DNA from: Clostridia bacterium
GTDB lineage: Bacteria > Bacillota > Clostridia > Oscillospirales > CAG-272
Reading direction: 5' to 3'
Assembly: GCA_017398595.1 (NCBI GenBank)
Contig: JAFQFR010000015.1
Location: 1 to 64,000 of the forward strand
Length of the DNA stretch: 64,000 bases
This document shows positions 1 through 8,827 of this stretch, piece by piece. The position numbers and the translations under genes are program-made. Numbering within the stretch: the stretch's first letter is position 1; every line of letters starts with the position of its first letter. The notes under the pieces are model-generated. The model did not search any database, had not been told where the DNA came from, and saw nothing but the letters and a program-made list of their open reading frames with translations.

Positions 1-25
1 GCTCTACCAACTGAGCTACAGAGGC
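1..25 (-). tRNA. tRNA 5' part, truncated by the window edge
   Basis: The reverse complement begins GCCTCTGTAGCTCAG and continues TTGGTAGAGC, which is an acceptor 5' strand, a D stem and a D loop. The anticodon lies beyond the window start, so the amino acid cannot be read. It is the third tRNA of a minus-strand cluster with Val and Asp. Confidence 0.85.
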
Positions 26-46
26 AAAATTTAGGGGTTGCCTAAG

Positions 47-123
47 TGGCGACCCGGATGGGACTCGAACCCACGACCTCTAGCGTGACAGGCTAGCGTT
101 CTAACCAACTGAACTACCGGGCC
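47..123 (-). tRNA. tRNA-Asp (GTC)
   Basis: Read on the minus strand, a 7-bp acceptor stem (GGCCCGG/CCGGGTC, one G-U pair), D arm, anticodon arm CTAGC-CTGTCAC-GCTAG with anticodon GTC, and a T arm with GTTCGAGTC are all visible. The discriminator is G and CCA is encoded. It sits between tRNA-Val and a third tRNA and is probably co-transcribed with them. Confidence 0.96.
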
Positions 124-126
124 AAA

Positions 127-202
127 TGGTGGAAGTTATAGGGCTCGAACCTATGACCCTCTGCTTGTAAGGCAGATGCTCTCCCAGCTGAGCTAAACTT
201 CC
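127..202 (-). tRNA. tRNA-Val (TAC)
   Basis: The minus strand gives GGAAGTT acceptor, GCTC/GAGC D stem, anticodon arm CTGC-CTTACAA-GCAG with anticodon TAC, a T arm with GGTTCGAGCC, and an encoded CCA end. It is the first gene of the tRNA cluster, about 50 bases from a consensus promoter. Confidence 0.96.
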
Positions 203-253
203 ATATCTTAAGGCTCAGTGTTTCGTTTGTGTTCACCGCCTTGCGACTCTGTT

Positions 254-282
254 ATTATAGCATGGTCCATATGTTTTGTCAA
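254..282 (-). promoter_or_regulatory. SigA-type promoter of the tRNA cluster
   Basis: On the minus strand TTGACA (282-277) and TATAAT (259-254) are separated by 17 bases. Both boxes match the vegetative consensus exactly, and they point into the tRNA-Val, tRNA-Asp cluster. This fits the strong expression expected of tRNA operons. Confidence 0.85.
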
Positions 283-560
283 CACTTTTTTCAAAAAAAA
301 TTAAAAAAATTTTCGAGCATCTATATATGCGCGCTTTTTAAAAAACACCACCATATATAGTATAATTCCTGCCGCAAAAAAGATCCGCAGCGGGAATATT
401 TTTTATGCAAACACAGAGATCGTCGGATTATCAAACGCAGTATTTTGCAGATTATGCAGCGCGGTTTCCGCGGCAAAAGCGCCGACCGTCAAACATACAG
501 GCAGCAGAAATACCGACAAAAAAGCGATGCTCTTTTCATTTCGTCCTCCGATCATAGTTC
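283..560. other. AT-rich intergenic stretch without a recognised gene
   Basis: This 280-base stretch is mostly A/T runs. A TATAAT at 361-366 and an imperfect hairpin at about 365-395 followed by T residues are present on the plus strand. I cannot support a gene from them. The short open frame that starts near 445 runs into the antisense of the next gene and is not credible. Confidence 0.5.
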
Positions 561-593
561 AAAAAGCCGCTGCGAATGTTCGCAGCGGCTTTT
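561..593 (-). terminator. Intrinsic terminator of the secreted-protein gene
   Basis: A near-perfect hairpin (AAAAGCCGCTGCGAA, short loop, TTCGCAGCGGCTTTT) lies 10 bases after the stop codon of the minus-strand gene and ends in T residues on that strand. Confidence 0.85.
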
Positions 594-602
594 CCGTTCC
601 GT

Positions 603-2375
603 TTACTTAGTGATGGTCGCGGTGGAAGTTGCGCCGTCCCATGCTACCGTGCCGCCGAGCGTCTCTGCTACGAAACGTACGGGCATGAAAGAGCGGTCCT
701 TCTCGATAACTGCGGGAGAATCAAGTTTTACAGCCTGACCGTTGACGATCGCTTCAGCTGCGCCAACCGTGATCTTGATCTCGGTATCCGCAGTCTTGAG
801 CGTTGCGGTGGAAGTTGCACCGTCCCAACTGATCTCAGCGCCGAGCGCTTCTGCTACATAGCGAACGGGCAGCATCGTGCGGCTGTTGATGATGATGGGA
901 GCAACGTCCATGGTCTTCTGCTCGCCGTTGAGGGTATAATCGGTCTTACCCACCGTCATCTTGAGCTCTACGCCCTTTGTGAGCACCGGCACTTCGCTGT
1001 CGCTGTAGACCGAAATTTTCAGGTTGTCGAACGCGGTGTTGTTGATGTTGTCGAGATCGTTCTTGATCTGCGAATACATACGGAAACCGAACGTACCTGC
1101 CTGCCAGTAGTCATTCTCCTTGGTAAAGGTCCAGATCACCTTGCCGGTCTCCTGCTCGGTCATGGTATACTGCAGCAGATTGCCCTTGACTGCGACTTGC
1201 AGATGGATGTTGGAACCGGGGGTCAATACCGAAGTGCTGACCTCAAGGTTGCCGCCCCAGCCACCGTCGGAAGTACCGTAGCCGATCGCGCCGAGCTTAC
1301 CGTCAAAGGAAATAAAGCCGATGTAGCCGCAGAATGCGTTGGTGCCCTCGAAAGCAGCATTGATATCCGAACGAACGATCGCGCCCGCCTGCGTCTGGGT
1401 ATTATACATATCGACATCCAAAACATAGTCTGTCAGATTTTTGAGCGCATCATAACCGTTGTACAGAATGTGCGACTGTGTATCCGCAGCGGCAGACAGA
1501 TAGAGCTTGCCGTCGTATACCGTCCAGGTACCGCCATACTGCTTAAAATCCTTGATGGAATCCTCGGTGTCGAAGTTGTTGGTGTAAACGGTCACGAGAT
1601 TCGACGTGTCGATGGAGAGCGTGGAAACAGCCGCAACAACGCTCATATCCTTCTCGTCCACTTCGTTTGCCGTGGTGACCTTGAAGTTGTCATAGTATGC
1701 CGTACCGATCGAGCTGACATTTCCGGCGGTATAATTGGTACGCATACGGAGACCTACCGTGCCTTCGAGCCACTTTGCGTCCTTGTCGGATTCGCCGATG
1801 GTGTACAGATACGAATAGATGGTATTGCCGTTATCCTTGTTGGTGATGTCCACCTTGATCTTGTCGCCCTTGACGATCACGCGGATGTGCGCATTCACTC
1901 CAACGCTGCAGTCCGTAGAGGGAGTGCCGACATTGATGTTGCCCTTCCAGCCGCCGTTTGTTTCGCCGCAGCCGATCGCGCCCTTTGCCGCGTCATTGGC
2001 AATAAATGCAACATATCCGTAGAAACCGTTTCCCTGTGTATCCACAGAAGCCTGGTCCGCGCGGAAAATGATGCCGCCCGCGGTCTGCACATTCATGTAA
2101 TCGACCTCAACGATATAATCGGTCAATGTCTCTTTCGACTGATAGATAATATGCGAGAAGGTGTTGTCCACTGCCGTGCCGTCGGGCGAAGTTTCGGTCA
2201 GATGCAGACCGCCGTCACGGATCTCCCAGTCAAAGCGATATGCTTTAAAATCGGAGAGCGTCGCGGGATCCGAGAAATCGTTCTCATAGATCACCGTCTC
2301 TGCCGCATAGGCACCGATCGACAGCATGGTCACTGCCAATACTGCGGCGCAAAACATCAAAAATACTTTTTTCAT
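603..2375 (-). CDS. Secreted two-domain protein with copper-amine-oxidase-N-like C terminus
   Basis: The 590-residue protein starts at an ATG behind AGGAGGAGAATT; an upstream in-frame ATG lacks a ribosome site. Residues 1-24 form a signal peptide ending in AYA. Two repeated beta-rich segments follow, each opening with an Asn-rich FD/FS and a W-x-[VI]-x-DG pattern (about 27-210 and 225-400). They look like concanavalin-type carbohydrate-binding modules, which is inference. The last ~115 residues carry MLPVRYVAEALGAEISWDG and a second copy FMPVRFVAETLGGTVAWDG, the signature of the copper amine oxidase N-terminal-like domain, which in Firmicutes is usually a wall-associated module and not an oxidase. 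No anchor motif is seen. It is monocistronic with its own promoter and terminator. Confidence 0.85.
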   Translation of the reverse strand: MKKVFLMFCAAVLAVTMLSIGAYAAETVIYENDFSDPATLSDFKAYRFDWEIRDGGLHLTETSPDGTAVDNTFSHIIYQSKETLTDYIVEVDYMNVQTAGGIIFRADQASVDTQGNGFYGYVAFIANDAAKGAIGCGETNGGWKGNINVGTPSTDCSVGVNAHIRVIVKGDKIKVDITNKDNGNTIYSYLYTIGESDKDAKWLEGTVGLRMRTNYTAGNVSSIGTAYYDNFKVTTANEVDEKDMSVVAAVSTLSIDTSNLVTVYTNNFDTEDSIKDFKQYGGTWTVYDGKLYLSAAADTQSHILYNGYDALKNLTDYVLDVDMYNTQTQAGAIVRSDINAAFEGTNAFCGYIGFISFDGKLGAIGYGTSDGGWGGNLEVSTSVLTPGSNIHLQVAVKGNLLQYTMTEQETGKVIWTFTKENDYWQAGTFGFRMYSQIKNDLDNINNTAFDNLKISVYSDSEVPVLTKGVELKMTVGKTDYTLNGEQKTMDVAPIIINSRTMLPVRYVAEALGAEISWDGATSTATLKTADTEIKITVGAAEAIVNGQAVKLDSPAVIEKDRSFMPVRFVAETLGGTVAWDGATSTATITK

Positions 2376-2416
2376 AATTCTCCTCCTAAATATTGATTGG
2401 AAAATCAAGTCTTACA

Positions 2417-2444
2417 AGTATATTTTGACACGGAAAGCAGTCAA
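2417..2444 (-). promoter_or_regulatory. Promoter of the secreted-protein gene
   Basis: TTGACT (2444-2439) and TATACT (2422-2417) on the minus strand with a 16-base spacer lie about 40 bases before the start codon. Confidence 0.6.
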
Positions 2445-2555
2445 AGTCAACAGAATTTGTGTTCAAATACTCCTAAGAAATGTACAAAAAGTACAGAATT
2501 TTCGTATAAAGACCACGCGCGATGCACATCTGTACGGCAAGCGGACGGAAAATAG

Positions 2556-2587
2556 AAAAAGAGGAAAGCGTTCGCTTTCCTCTTTTT
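2556..2587 (-). terminator. Intrinsic terminator after the foldase cluster
   Basis: The hairpin AAAAAGAGGAAAGCG-TTC-GCTTTCCTCTTTTT starts about 30 bases after the stop of the last FKBP gene. It is symmetrical enough to work on either strand. Confidence 0.85.
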
Positions 2588-2617
2588 ACGATAGTTCGAT
2601 TTTTTACGATCGTTTGA

Positions 2618-3598
2618 TTATTCCTCGACGAAAGTTGCGGTGGCAAGAACATCTGCCATAACCTTTTCGTAATAAACCTTGGTCTCGGTGCTCTGGCGGG
2701 AATAGGTGCTCGTGTATTCAGCCTCGGTGATACCGTACTCGGCAGCAAGTGCAGTCACCTTCGCGTTGTACTCCTCATCGGTAACGGTGTAGCCGTTTGC
2801 CTTAACGATCGAGTACAGTACCAGCTCCTGCTTGATGGTGCTCTGCGCGGTCTCGGTGCAGTACTCCTCGGTGATGCCGAGGTTCTCGAGCGTCAGACCG
2901 TACTGGATGTACTGATAATATGCCATCTCATAGTACGCATAGAGATCGTCTGCCAGCTTCTTTACGGCACTTTCGGGATACTTGACAAAGTTTGCATTGT
3001 TGACAACAGCCGTCCACGCATACTGGCTCTTAACAGCCTCGATCTCTTCCTCGCGCGCTGCCTCGAGTTCCTTGCGGGCATCGTCAAAGAGAGACTCTGC
3101 ATAGATGGTGTTCAGCGTGATCTCAAACTTTGCAGCTTTGCCTGCGAGATCCTCGGTGCCATAGTCCTCGGGGAACGTAACGTCGATGGTCTTGGTCTCC
3201 TCGAGCTGCATGCCGACGATGCCCTCTTCAAAGCCGTCGATCATCGAGCCGGAGCCAAGGAGCAGGTTGCAGTCGTCATCGCTGCCGCCGTCAAATGCCT
3301 CACCGTCGATGGTGCCGACATAGGAAATGTTGACGACATCGCCCATTGCAGCCGCACGGCCGGTAACGGTCTCAATGTCATCACCCATATCTGCGATGTG
3401 CGCAACAACATGGTCGTTGACATCTTCATCGGTGATCGCGTCAACCGCAGGATAGGTAACGGTCAGGTTCTTGTACTCACCCGCAGTAACATAGGCCGTC
3501 AGGTCGTCTGCCATGTAATTCATGGTCTTTGCACCGCAGGAAACCAGCGAAAGCGCCAGCATCGCTGCTGCGAGAAGGATAGCAAATGATTTCTTCAT
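2618..3598 (-). CDS. FKBP/trigger-factor-like peptidyl-prolyl isomerase lipoprotein
   Basis: This is a 326-residue precursor with a lipoprotein signal peptide ending LSLVSC, so it is probably lipid-anchored outside the membrane. Residues ~40-170 match the FKBP domain as found in trigger factor: a VNISYVGTIDGEAFDGG strand, the LLLGSGSMIDGFEEG loop and VTFPEDYG. The C-terminal half is helical and Glu-rich, like the trigger-factor chaperone arm. The likely role is folding of exported proteins by proline isomerisation. It is the last of three tandem paralogs on the minus strand and lies 15 bases after the previous gene. Confidence 0.85.
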   Translation of the reverse strand: MKKSFAILLAAAMLALSLVSCGAKTMNYMADDLTAYVTAGEYKNLTVTYPAVDAITDEDVNDHVVAHIADMGDDIETVTGRAAAMGDVVNISYVGTIDGEAFDGGSDDDCNLLLGSGSMIDGFEEGIVGMQLEETKTIDVTFPEDYGTEDLAGKAAKFEITLNTIYAESLFDDARKELEAAREEEIEAVKSQYAWTAVVNNANFVKYPESAVKKLADDLYAYYEMAYYQYIQYGLTLENLGITEEYCTETAQSTIKQELVLYSIVKANGYTVTDEEYNAKVTALAAEYGITEAEYTSTYSRQSTETKVYYEKVMADVLATATFVEE

Positions 3599-3613
3599 AG
3601 TTGTGTTTCTCCT

Positions 3614-4987
3614 TTATTTTGCACCCGCGTAGGTTGCATTCTCAGTCAAAAAGTCCATGACCGCGGTGTAGATCACCGAGAAGTCGATCATGTTGTTGAA
3701 ATACTCTACGGTAACGTCGAGCGAATCGCACATCGAAGCGACATCCTCTGCACCGTAGTAAGAGAGGTAGTATTCCTCTGCCGCCTTGCGCTCCTCCTCG
3801 GAGCCGGAAATGTTCTCTGCCTGCGCGATCGCATACAGTACCATCTCCTGCTTTACAGCCGCCTCCGCGCTGGCGCGCACCTCTGCCTCATACTCGGCAG
3901 CGGTCATGCCGATCACCTGCTCGGTGAAATCGCTGTAAGTCATGCTGTACATCTCCGCATAGGACTTGACATAGCTGATCTGCTGATACATATAGTCCTC
4001 AACGACGCCCTCGGGATAGCTGACGATCGTAGCGTTGTCCACTGCAATGGAGAAAGCGCCGTCCTGCTTTTCCGCAAGGATCTCGTCCGCACGGTATGCC
4101 TTCAGCATTTCTTTCACTTCTGCCTCGAACTCTGCCATAGTGTCATATTCGAGCTCTTCACGAACGAAGGTATCGTTGTATTCGGGAGCCACGCTCTCCT
4201 TGATCGAATCCAGCGTGATCTCGAACTTTGCGGGCTTGCCTGCAAGATCCGCATTCTGGTAGCTCTCGGGGAATGTGACGTCAATGGTCTTGGTCTCGCC
4301 GATGTTCATGCCGACGATACCGTCCTCAAAGCCGTCGATGTATCCGCCTTCGCCGAGGATCAGCGTCTGGTCATCGGCTGTACCGCCGGAAAACGCAACA
4401 CCGTCCATCGTGCCGACGAAGTCGATCACAACGGTATCGCCGAGTGCCGCGGAGCGGTCGGTGACATCCTGCTCGGTGGCGTAGTATGTCATCATCTCTT
4501 GGATATACGACTGCACATCCGCATCGGTGATCTCGCTGCTCAGCGTCAGCGTGACCGTGACACCCTTATACTTGCCGAGCGTAACGTGCTTGGAAAGATC
4601 GGCGGAGGCATAGTCAAAGCCGTCGGGGTAAGCGGTGGTGTACTCGTCGGGGAAAAGGTCTTCATCCACAGGCTCGCCGGTCTGTGCCATGTCGGTAGTA
4701 CCGGTCTCTGCGGGCGCATTTCCGCGGCCGATATAAGAACCGATCGCAAAAGCGGCAGCGATCGCTGCAAGCACGACCAAAACGCACAGGAGCCCGATCA
4801 CAACGCCCTTGCCGCTCTTCTTGGGTGCAGCAGGCTCTGCTTCGGATGCAGGTACGGCAGCCGTCTGGGTTTCGATCGCCGCCTGTTCCTCGGCGGTCTC
4901 TGCCTTTTCGGTCAGCTTCTCATTGCCGCAATAGGGGCAAAACGTAGAATCTGCCGGAAGGTCTTTTTGACATTTCGGACAATACAT
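3614..4987 (-). CDS. Zinc-ribbon, membrane-anchored FKBP/trigger-factor-like isomerase
   Basis: The 457-residue product starts at the ATG of MYCPKCQKDLP, with AGGAGAAAACC upstream. It opens with a cytoplasmic zinc ribbon (CPKC and CPYC at residues 3-20). A charged/Ala-rich linker, one transmembrane helix near residues 65-90 (GLLCVLVVLAAIAAAFAIGS), a spacer, and an FKBP domain (VVIDFVGTMDGVAFSGG, ILGEGGYIDGFEDG, VTFPESYQ) follow. A trigger-factor-like helical arm ends the protein. It therefore carries the same foldase module as its neighbours on a different anchor, with a metal-binding head left inside the cell. The role of the head is unknown. Confidence 0.83.
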   Translation of the reverse strand: MYCPKCQKDLPADSTFCPYCGNEKLTEKAETAEEQAAIETQTAAVPASEAEPAAPKKSGKGVVIGLLCVLVVLAAIAAAFAIGSYIGRGNAPAETGTTDMAQTGEPVDEDLFPDEYTTAYPDGFDYASADLSKHVTLGKYKGVTVTLTLSSEITDADVQSYIQEMMTYYATEQDVTDRSAALGDTVVIDFVGTMDGVAFSGGTADDQTLILGEGGYIDGFEDGIVGMNIGETKTIDVTFPESYQNADLAGKPAKFEITLDSIKESVAPEYNDTFVREELEYDTMAEFEAEVKEMLKAYRADEILAEKQDGAFSIAVDNATIVSYPEGVVEDYMYQQISYVKSYAEMYSMTYSDFTEQVIGMTAAEYEAEVRASAEAAVKQEMVLYAIAQAENISGSEEERKAAEEYYLSYYGAEDVASMCDSLDVTVEYFNNMIDFSVIYTAVMDFLTENATYAGAK

Positions 4988-5012
4988 TGGTTTTCTCCTT
5001 TTATATATGGTA

Positions 5013-6299
5013 TTATTCCAGGATAACAAATTTTGCCTGTGCCACGATCTCGGTGATCACCTGCGAGTAGAGCTTATCTTCCTTGAGGGTCGCCTTGTCT
5101 CCGCCGAGCTGCTCGATCAGTGCTTCTACATTGTTCAGACCGAGGATAGCGGCGGTCGCCTTCAGATCCTCTTCAAAGCGCTCGTCCGTAACGTCGATCC
5201 CCATATCGCGCGCGATCGCGTACAGCAAAAGCTGCTGCGCAACGATGTTCTTGGCGCTTTCGAGCATGATACTCTCCGCATCGGCAACGGTCAAACCGTA
5301 AAACGCAGGGAAAAACTCATCGTAGGGCATACCGTTCAGGTGTGCAAACGCGGTATACACCGCCTTGTTGTTCTCAAACACCTCGTTCACCCGAGCCTCG
5401 GGATACTGCAGGATATGGGAATTGGCAAGCGCCTTTGTCCACGCTGCCATCTCCTTGTCCGCCAGGTGCTCCGCCTCGATCGCCGCCGCAAACTCATCGC
5501 GGATCGACTGACGATACGCTTCCGCGCTCGCAGCGCCGAAATATTCGACCGCGATCGCATCGGTCAGCGTAGGATAAATGTAGTTGAGCTTGACTTCAAA
5601 CACGGCTTCCTTGCCGGCAAGCTCTGCATAGTAGCCCTCGGGGAAGGTCAGCGAAAAGGTGAGCACATCTCCGGGCAGCATGCCTGTAATTTTATCTTCA
5701 AAGCCGGAGATCATCACACCCGAACCGAGTACCAGCGTATAATCGGTCATACTGCCACCGTCGAACAGATCCTCGTTCATACGACCCACAAAGTCGATAT
5801 TGACCTTGTCACCCGTCATGCAGGCACGGTTGAGAATGTGCGCCTCCTCGGGAAGCGTTTCCAATGCGTCGCTGATGGTCGCCTCGACCTCATCCTCGGG
5901 AACCTCCGCGGGCGCGGCAACATACACCTCGATGCCGAGGTATTTGCCAAGCGCGATGTATTCGCCAAGATCGCTTCTCGCAAAGTCAAACTCGGTCGTC
6001 TCAGCAGGCGTCGTCACAGGCGGCTCTGCCGAAGTGACTGCGGTCGTCACAGACGGTTCGGTCGTGATCGGTTCTGCGGTGGTTGCCGCAGGCTCCGCCG
6101 TTTCGGTCGTGACAGGAGCGGTCTCCGTCACAAACGGCTCGGTCGTCACGGGCGGTTCTGCCGTCGTGGTCACGACGGGCACGGTATCCGAGGATACGGG
6201 CACGCCCGTGGTATGCACAGGGGGCTTTTTTTCGCCTATACACGCCGTAAGGCTCGTAACCACGACCAAAAGTGCCGCCGCATACAGGATCTTTTTCAT
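5013..6299 (-). CDS. FKBP/trigger-factor-like isomerase lipoprotein with Thr/Val/Glu-rich linker
   Basis: This 428-residue lipoprotein precursor (signal ending TSLTAC) has an ~80-residue low-complexity linker built from short VTTE/PVTT units, probably an extended spacer through the cell wall. An FKBP domain follows (VNIDFVGRMNEDLFDGG, VLGSGVMISGFED, LTFPEGYY) and then a helical arm. It is the first gene of the three-paralog cluster and carries the cluster's promoter. Sequence divergence among the three FKBP copies suggests old duplication. Family and location are well supported; the client proteins are unknown. Confidence 0.85.
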   Translation of the reverse strand: MKKILYAAALLVVVTSLTACIGEKKPPVHTTGVPVSSDTVPVVTTTAEPPVTTEPFVTETAPVTTETAEPAATTAEPITTEPSVTTAVTSAEPPVTTPAETTEFDFARSDLGEYIALGKYLGIEVYVAAPAEVPEDEVEATISDALETLPEEAHILNRACMTGDKVNIDFVGRMNEDLFDGGSMTDYTLVLGSGVMISGFEDKITGMLPGDVLTFSLTFPEGYYAELAGKEAVFEVKLNYIYPTLTDAIAVEYFGAASAEAYRQSIRDEFAAAIEAEHLADKEMAAWTKALANSHILQYPEARVNEVFENNKAVYTAFAHLNGMPYDEFFPAFYGLTVADAESIMLESAKNIVAQQLLLYAIARDMGIDVTDERFEEDLKATAAILGLNNVEALIEQLGGDKATLKEDKLYSQVITEIVAQAKFVILE

Positions 6300-6333
6300 A
6301 ACAGCCCCTCCGTTTCACAGAACATACTAAAAC

Positions 6334-6362
6334 ATTATACTACACATGCGCGCAAATGTAAA
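6334..6362 (-). promoter_or_regulatory. Promoter of the three-gene foldase cluster
   Basis: On the minus strand TTTACA (6362-6357) and TATAAT (6339-6334) stand 17 bases apart, about 35 bases before the start codon at 6299, which also has a GGAGGGG ribosome site. Confidence 0.7.
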
Positions 6363-6402
6363 TGAATTTTGCGTGAATTTTTATTTGATCTATCCCAAAA
6401 AT

Positions 6403-7296
6403 CTATTCGATCCCGAGATCTTTTTTGCCGAAGGTATACGCTTTGTTGCAGAAACGGCAGGAGATCTCCAGCTCCTCGGGCTTGCCCTCGGCGACCTGCT
6501 CGGCAAACATTTCGGTAAGATCCTTCTTGCCGACCGAGATCAGCGCGCGCTGCATGCGGTCGCGCGAGCAGTCGCACTTGTATTCGACGTCCAAAACGTC
6601 AAACGGATCGTACTCGATGCCAGAAAGCGCGATGTCCGCGATTTCTTGAAGGCTCTTTCCCTCGTCAAACAGATGCGACACATTCGAGAGTGCCGCGGAA
6701 TTCTCCTCGAGCTTTGCAATGACCGCCTCGTCCGCAAACGGCAGAAGCTGGATCAGCACGCCGCCCGCCGCGCGGACCGTCGCGTCCTTGTCCACGAGTA
6801 CGCCGAGCGCCAACAGCGTCGGGATCTGCTCGCTCTCCGCATAGTATGCCGCCACGTCCTCGGCGATCTCGCCCGATCGCAGCTCGACCATGCCGATATG
6901 CGGCTCAGCCTGTCCGCACTCGCGTACCACGGTCATGCGCCCCATACCGACCGCGCCGCCAACGTCCAAGTGTCCGTTCGCCTTAACGGGCAGGTGCGTT
7001 TCGGGATTCTCCGCATACGCCTTGACATTGCCGTAGTAGTCGCCGACAGCGATCAGCTTGCCGATCGGGCCGTCACCCGAGATCGTCACACTGGTGGTGT
7101 CCTGCTTTTCGCCGTTCATCGATCCCATCATGGATACGGCGGTCAGCAGTCTGCCGCCCGCCGCCGTTGCCGTAGGCGCCGTGCCATGCAAACGGCGGAA
7201 CTCCTCGACCATCGCGGTGGAGTTGATGACATGGATGCGCGCGCTGCCGTCCCGCGTCATCGCGCGCAGTATCTGTGATTTAGTCGTTTTTTTCAT
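6403..7296 (-). CDS. hslO: Hsp33 redox-regulated chaperone
   Basis: The 297-residue protein matches Hsp33 over its whole length: SMMGSMNGEKQDTTSVTISG and DGPIGKL near the N terminus, GGAVGMGRMTVVRE in the middle, and the C-terminal zinc centre CDC plus CRFC. Hsp33 is an ATP-independent cytoplasmic holdase switched on when oxidation releases zinc from these four cysteines. All four are present, so the switch should work. It lies upstream of the extracytoplasmic foldase cluster, but with its own spacing and an intervening promoter. Confidence 0.95.
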   Translation of the reverse strand: MKKTTKSQILRAMTRDGSARIHVINSTAMVEEFRRLHGTAPTATAAGGRLLTAVSMMGSMNGEKQDTTSVTISGDGPIGKLIAVGDYYGNVKAYAENPETHLPVKANGHLDVGGAVGMGRMTVVRECGQAEPHIGMVELRSGEIAEDVAAYYAESEQIPTLLALGVLVDKDATVRAAGGVLIQLLPFADEAVIAKLEENSAALSNVSHLFDEGKSLQEIADIALSGIEYDPFDVLDVEYKCDCSRDRMQRALISVGKKDLTEMFAEQVAEGKPEELEISCRFCNKAYTFGKKDLGIE

Positions 7297-7839
7297 AAAA
7301 AATCCTCTTGATAATTTGGATATTTGTAAAGTTTATTTTATCGTAGGGGAGGGGTTTCCCCTCCCGCTTGTATGACATCTCCGCCCGAGATCCCTCGACT
7401 TCTTTTGTAAGGTGCAACGACCTGCCCGCACCACCACAAGATCCCTCGGCTACGCTCGGGATGACCAGTGGCGGTGTGGGCATGGTCGCGAGGCGACGGA
7501 ATGAAAAGTAAAGGTTCGCAGACCGTCAGAGTCGCCTTGATGACCAAGGGCGGGTTTATACGAAGATGGTTATTGTAACACCGTAGGGGAGGGGCTTGCT
7601 CCTCCCGCTTATACGCATCTCCGCCCGAGATCCCTCGCGGCACCACCACGCCGTCATCCTGAGTGGAGCGTAGCGAAATCGAAGTTTTGCCCCGCGAGAT
7701 TCCGCTACGCGCTTTTGCTACGCAAAAGTTCGACTCCGCCTGCGGCTTCGCTCAGAATGACCGGGTGGGGCAAAACCGCCGCAAGGCGGGATCTCGCGGT
7801 GGTGCCATCGCGTAAAGTATACCGTAGGAGCTTCGCCAC
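7297..7839. repeat. Intergenic repeat island (two GGGGAGGGG palindromes and a GTCATCCTGAG-ended element)
   Basis: This 543-base gap holds no credible gene. At 7343-7365 and 7583-7606 lies the same palindromic unit (GTAGGGGAGGGG, short loop, CTCCC), which recurs at 47501 and inverted at 60386. At 7653-7761 a segment is bounded by GTCATCCTGAG and CTCAGAATGAC as inverted ends; CTCAGGATGAC also occurs twice near 19509-19596. The region looks like nested dispersed repeats. No transposase is nearby. Confidence 0.65.
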
Positions 7840-8598
7840 TTACACCCGCTTTGCCGTGAAATACAGCCGCTCGGTATCCCGCTCCACGGGGCTGCCGTCG
7901 ATGTCACCGTCTACCGAAACGACCTCGAATCCGCATTTTCGAAGCAAAGTCTCCACTTCTTTTTGCGTAAAGCAATACTCCCGCTCAAAATCGTCGCGGC
8001 GGGTGTAGCTGCCGTCCTTGTTCTCGGTGAACACACTGGTGTAAAACTCGCAGATACGGCTCTCGGGATCGTAAATATTCTGCCAGCCGCAGTACACGCC
8101 CTCATCCTCGAGGACATAGGCATTCGTGCCGTAAATATGTTTGAATTTGTACGGCGAGTTGAGGTCAAAGCAGAATACCCCGCCCGGTTCGAGATAGTTA
8201 TGTACCAACGAAAAAACCTTTTGCAGATCGGCTTTGCCGTCGAGATGATTCAGCGAATCCAGGCAGCTCACCGCCGCCTGCACCGTGCCGTACAGCTCAA
8301 AGGCACACATATCCTGGCAAAGGAACAGGATATTTTCCCCTCTGCCTGCCGCCTGTGCCTTGTCCCGCGCGATCTGCAGCATATCGGGCGAGAGATCCAC
8401 GCCCGTCATGTCGTAGCCGAGCGCATCGAGCGCCAGTGTCATCTGCCCCGTGCCGCAGCAAAGGTCGAGCACAAGTGTCACCGAAATATCCGCATGCGCC
8501 TTGATCTTTTTATCGATATATGCCGCCCACGCACCGTAATCCAGATCGCCGTTGAGCGTGTCGTACACCAGCGAAAGCGCACTGTAATTGTCGGTCAT
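7840..8598 (-). CDS. Class I SAM-dependent methyltransferase
   Basis: The protein has 252 residues; the start is at MTDNYSALSLVYD behind GGAGAGGGAG. Motif I is VLDLCCGTGQMTLAL, followed by the acidic GVDLSPDML, a post-I CQDM and the FCFDLNSPYKF strand. This is the Rossmann-type methyltransferase fold with SAM as methyl donor. The DxLNGD opening is typical of many Firmicutes paralogs annotated only to superfamily, and the substrate cannot be read. It stands alone, divergent from pgk. Confidence 0.85.
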   Translation of the reverse strand: MTDNYSALSLVYDTLNGDLDYGAWAAYIDKKIKAHADISVTLVLDLCCGTGQMTLALDALGYDMTGVDLSPDMLQIARDKAQAAGRGENILFLCQDMCAFELYGTVQAAVSCLDSLNHLDGKADLQKVFSLVHNYLEPGGVFCFDLNSPYKFKHIYGTNAYVLEDEGVYCGWQNIYDPESRICEFYTSVFTENKDGSYTRRDDFEREYCFTQKEVETLLRKCGFEVVSVDGDIDGSPVERDTERLYFTAKRV

Positions 8599-8742
8599 GC
8601 TCCCTCTCCTTTCAAAACAAAAACGCGCTCTCACGCGTCTTCCCTATGATCTTATCTCTATTCTAATCCATTTTTACGCGCTTGTAAACACTTTTTGTGC
8701 ACCAAAAGTGAATTTTCTTGCTATATTTTTAACAAAATATAG

Positions 8743-8771
8743 TTGATATTCTAAAAGTTGTGTGGTATATT
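8743..8771 (+). promoter_or_regulatory. Promoter of pgk
   Basis: TTGATA (8743-8748), a 17-base spacer and TATATT (8766-8771) lie about 55 bases before the pgk start. The stretch around them is very AT-rich. Confidence 0.65.
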
Positions 8772-8827
8772 AAAGGTTGGAAACAAAAAAGATTTATATT
8801 TAATTTATCATAAAGGAGTGTACAGTC

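Noticed and set aside
361..402. Small RNA with promoter TATAAT and hairpin terminator
   Set aside because: There is no convincing -35 box, the hairpin overlaps the supposed start site, and its stem has a mismatch.
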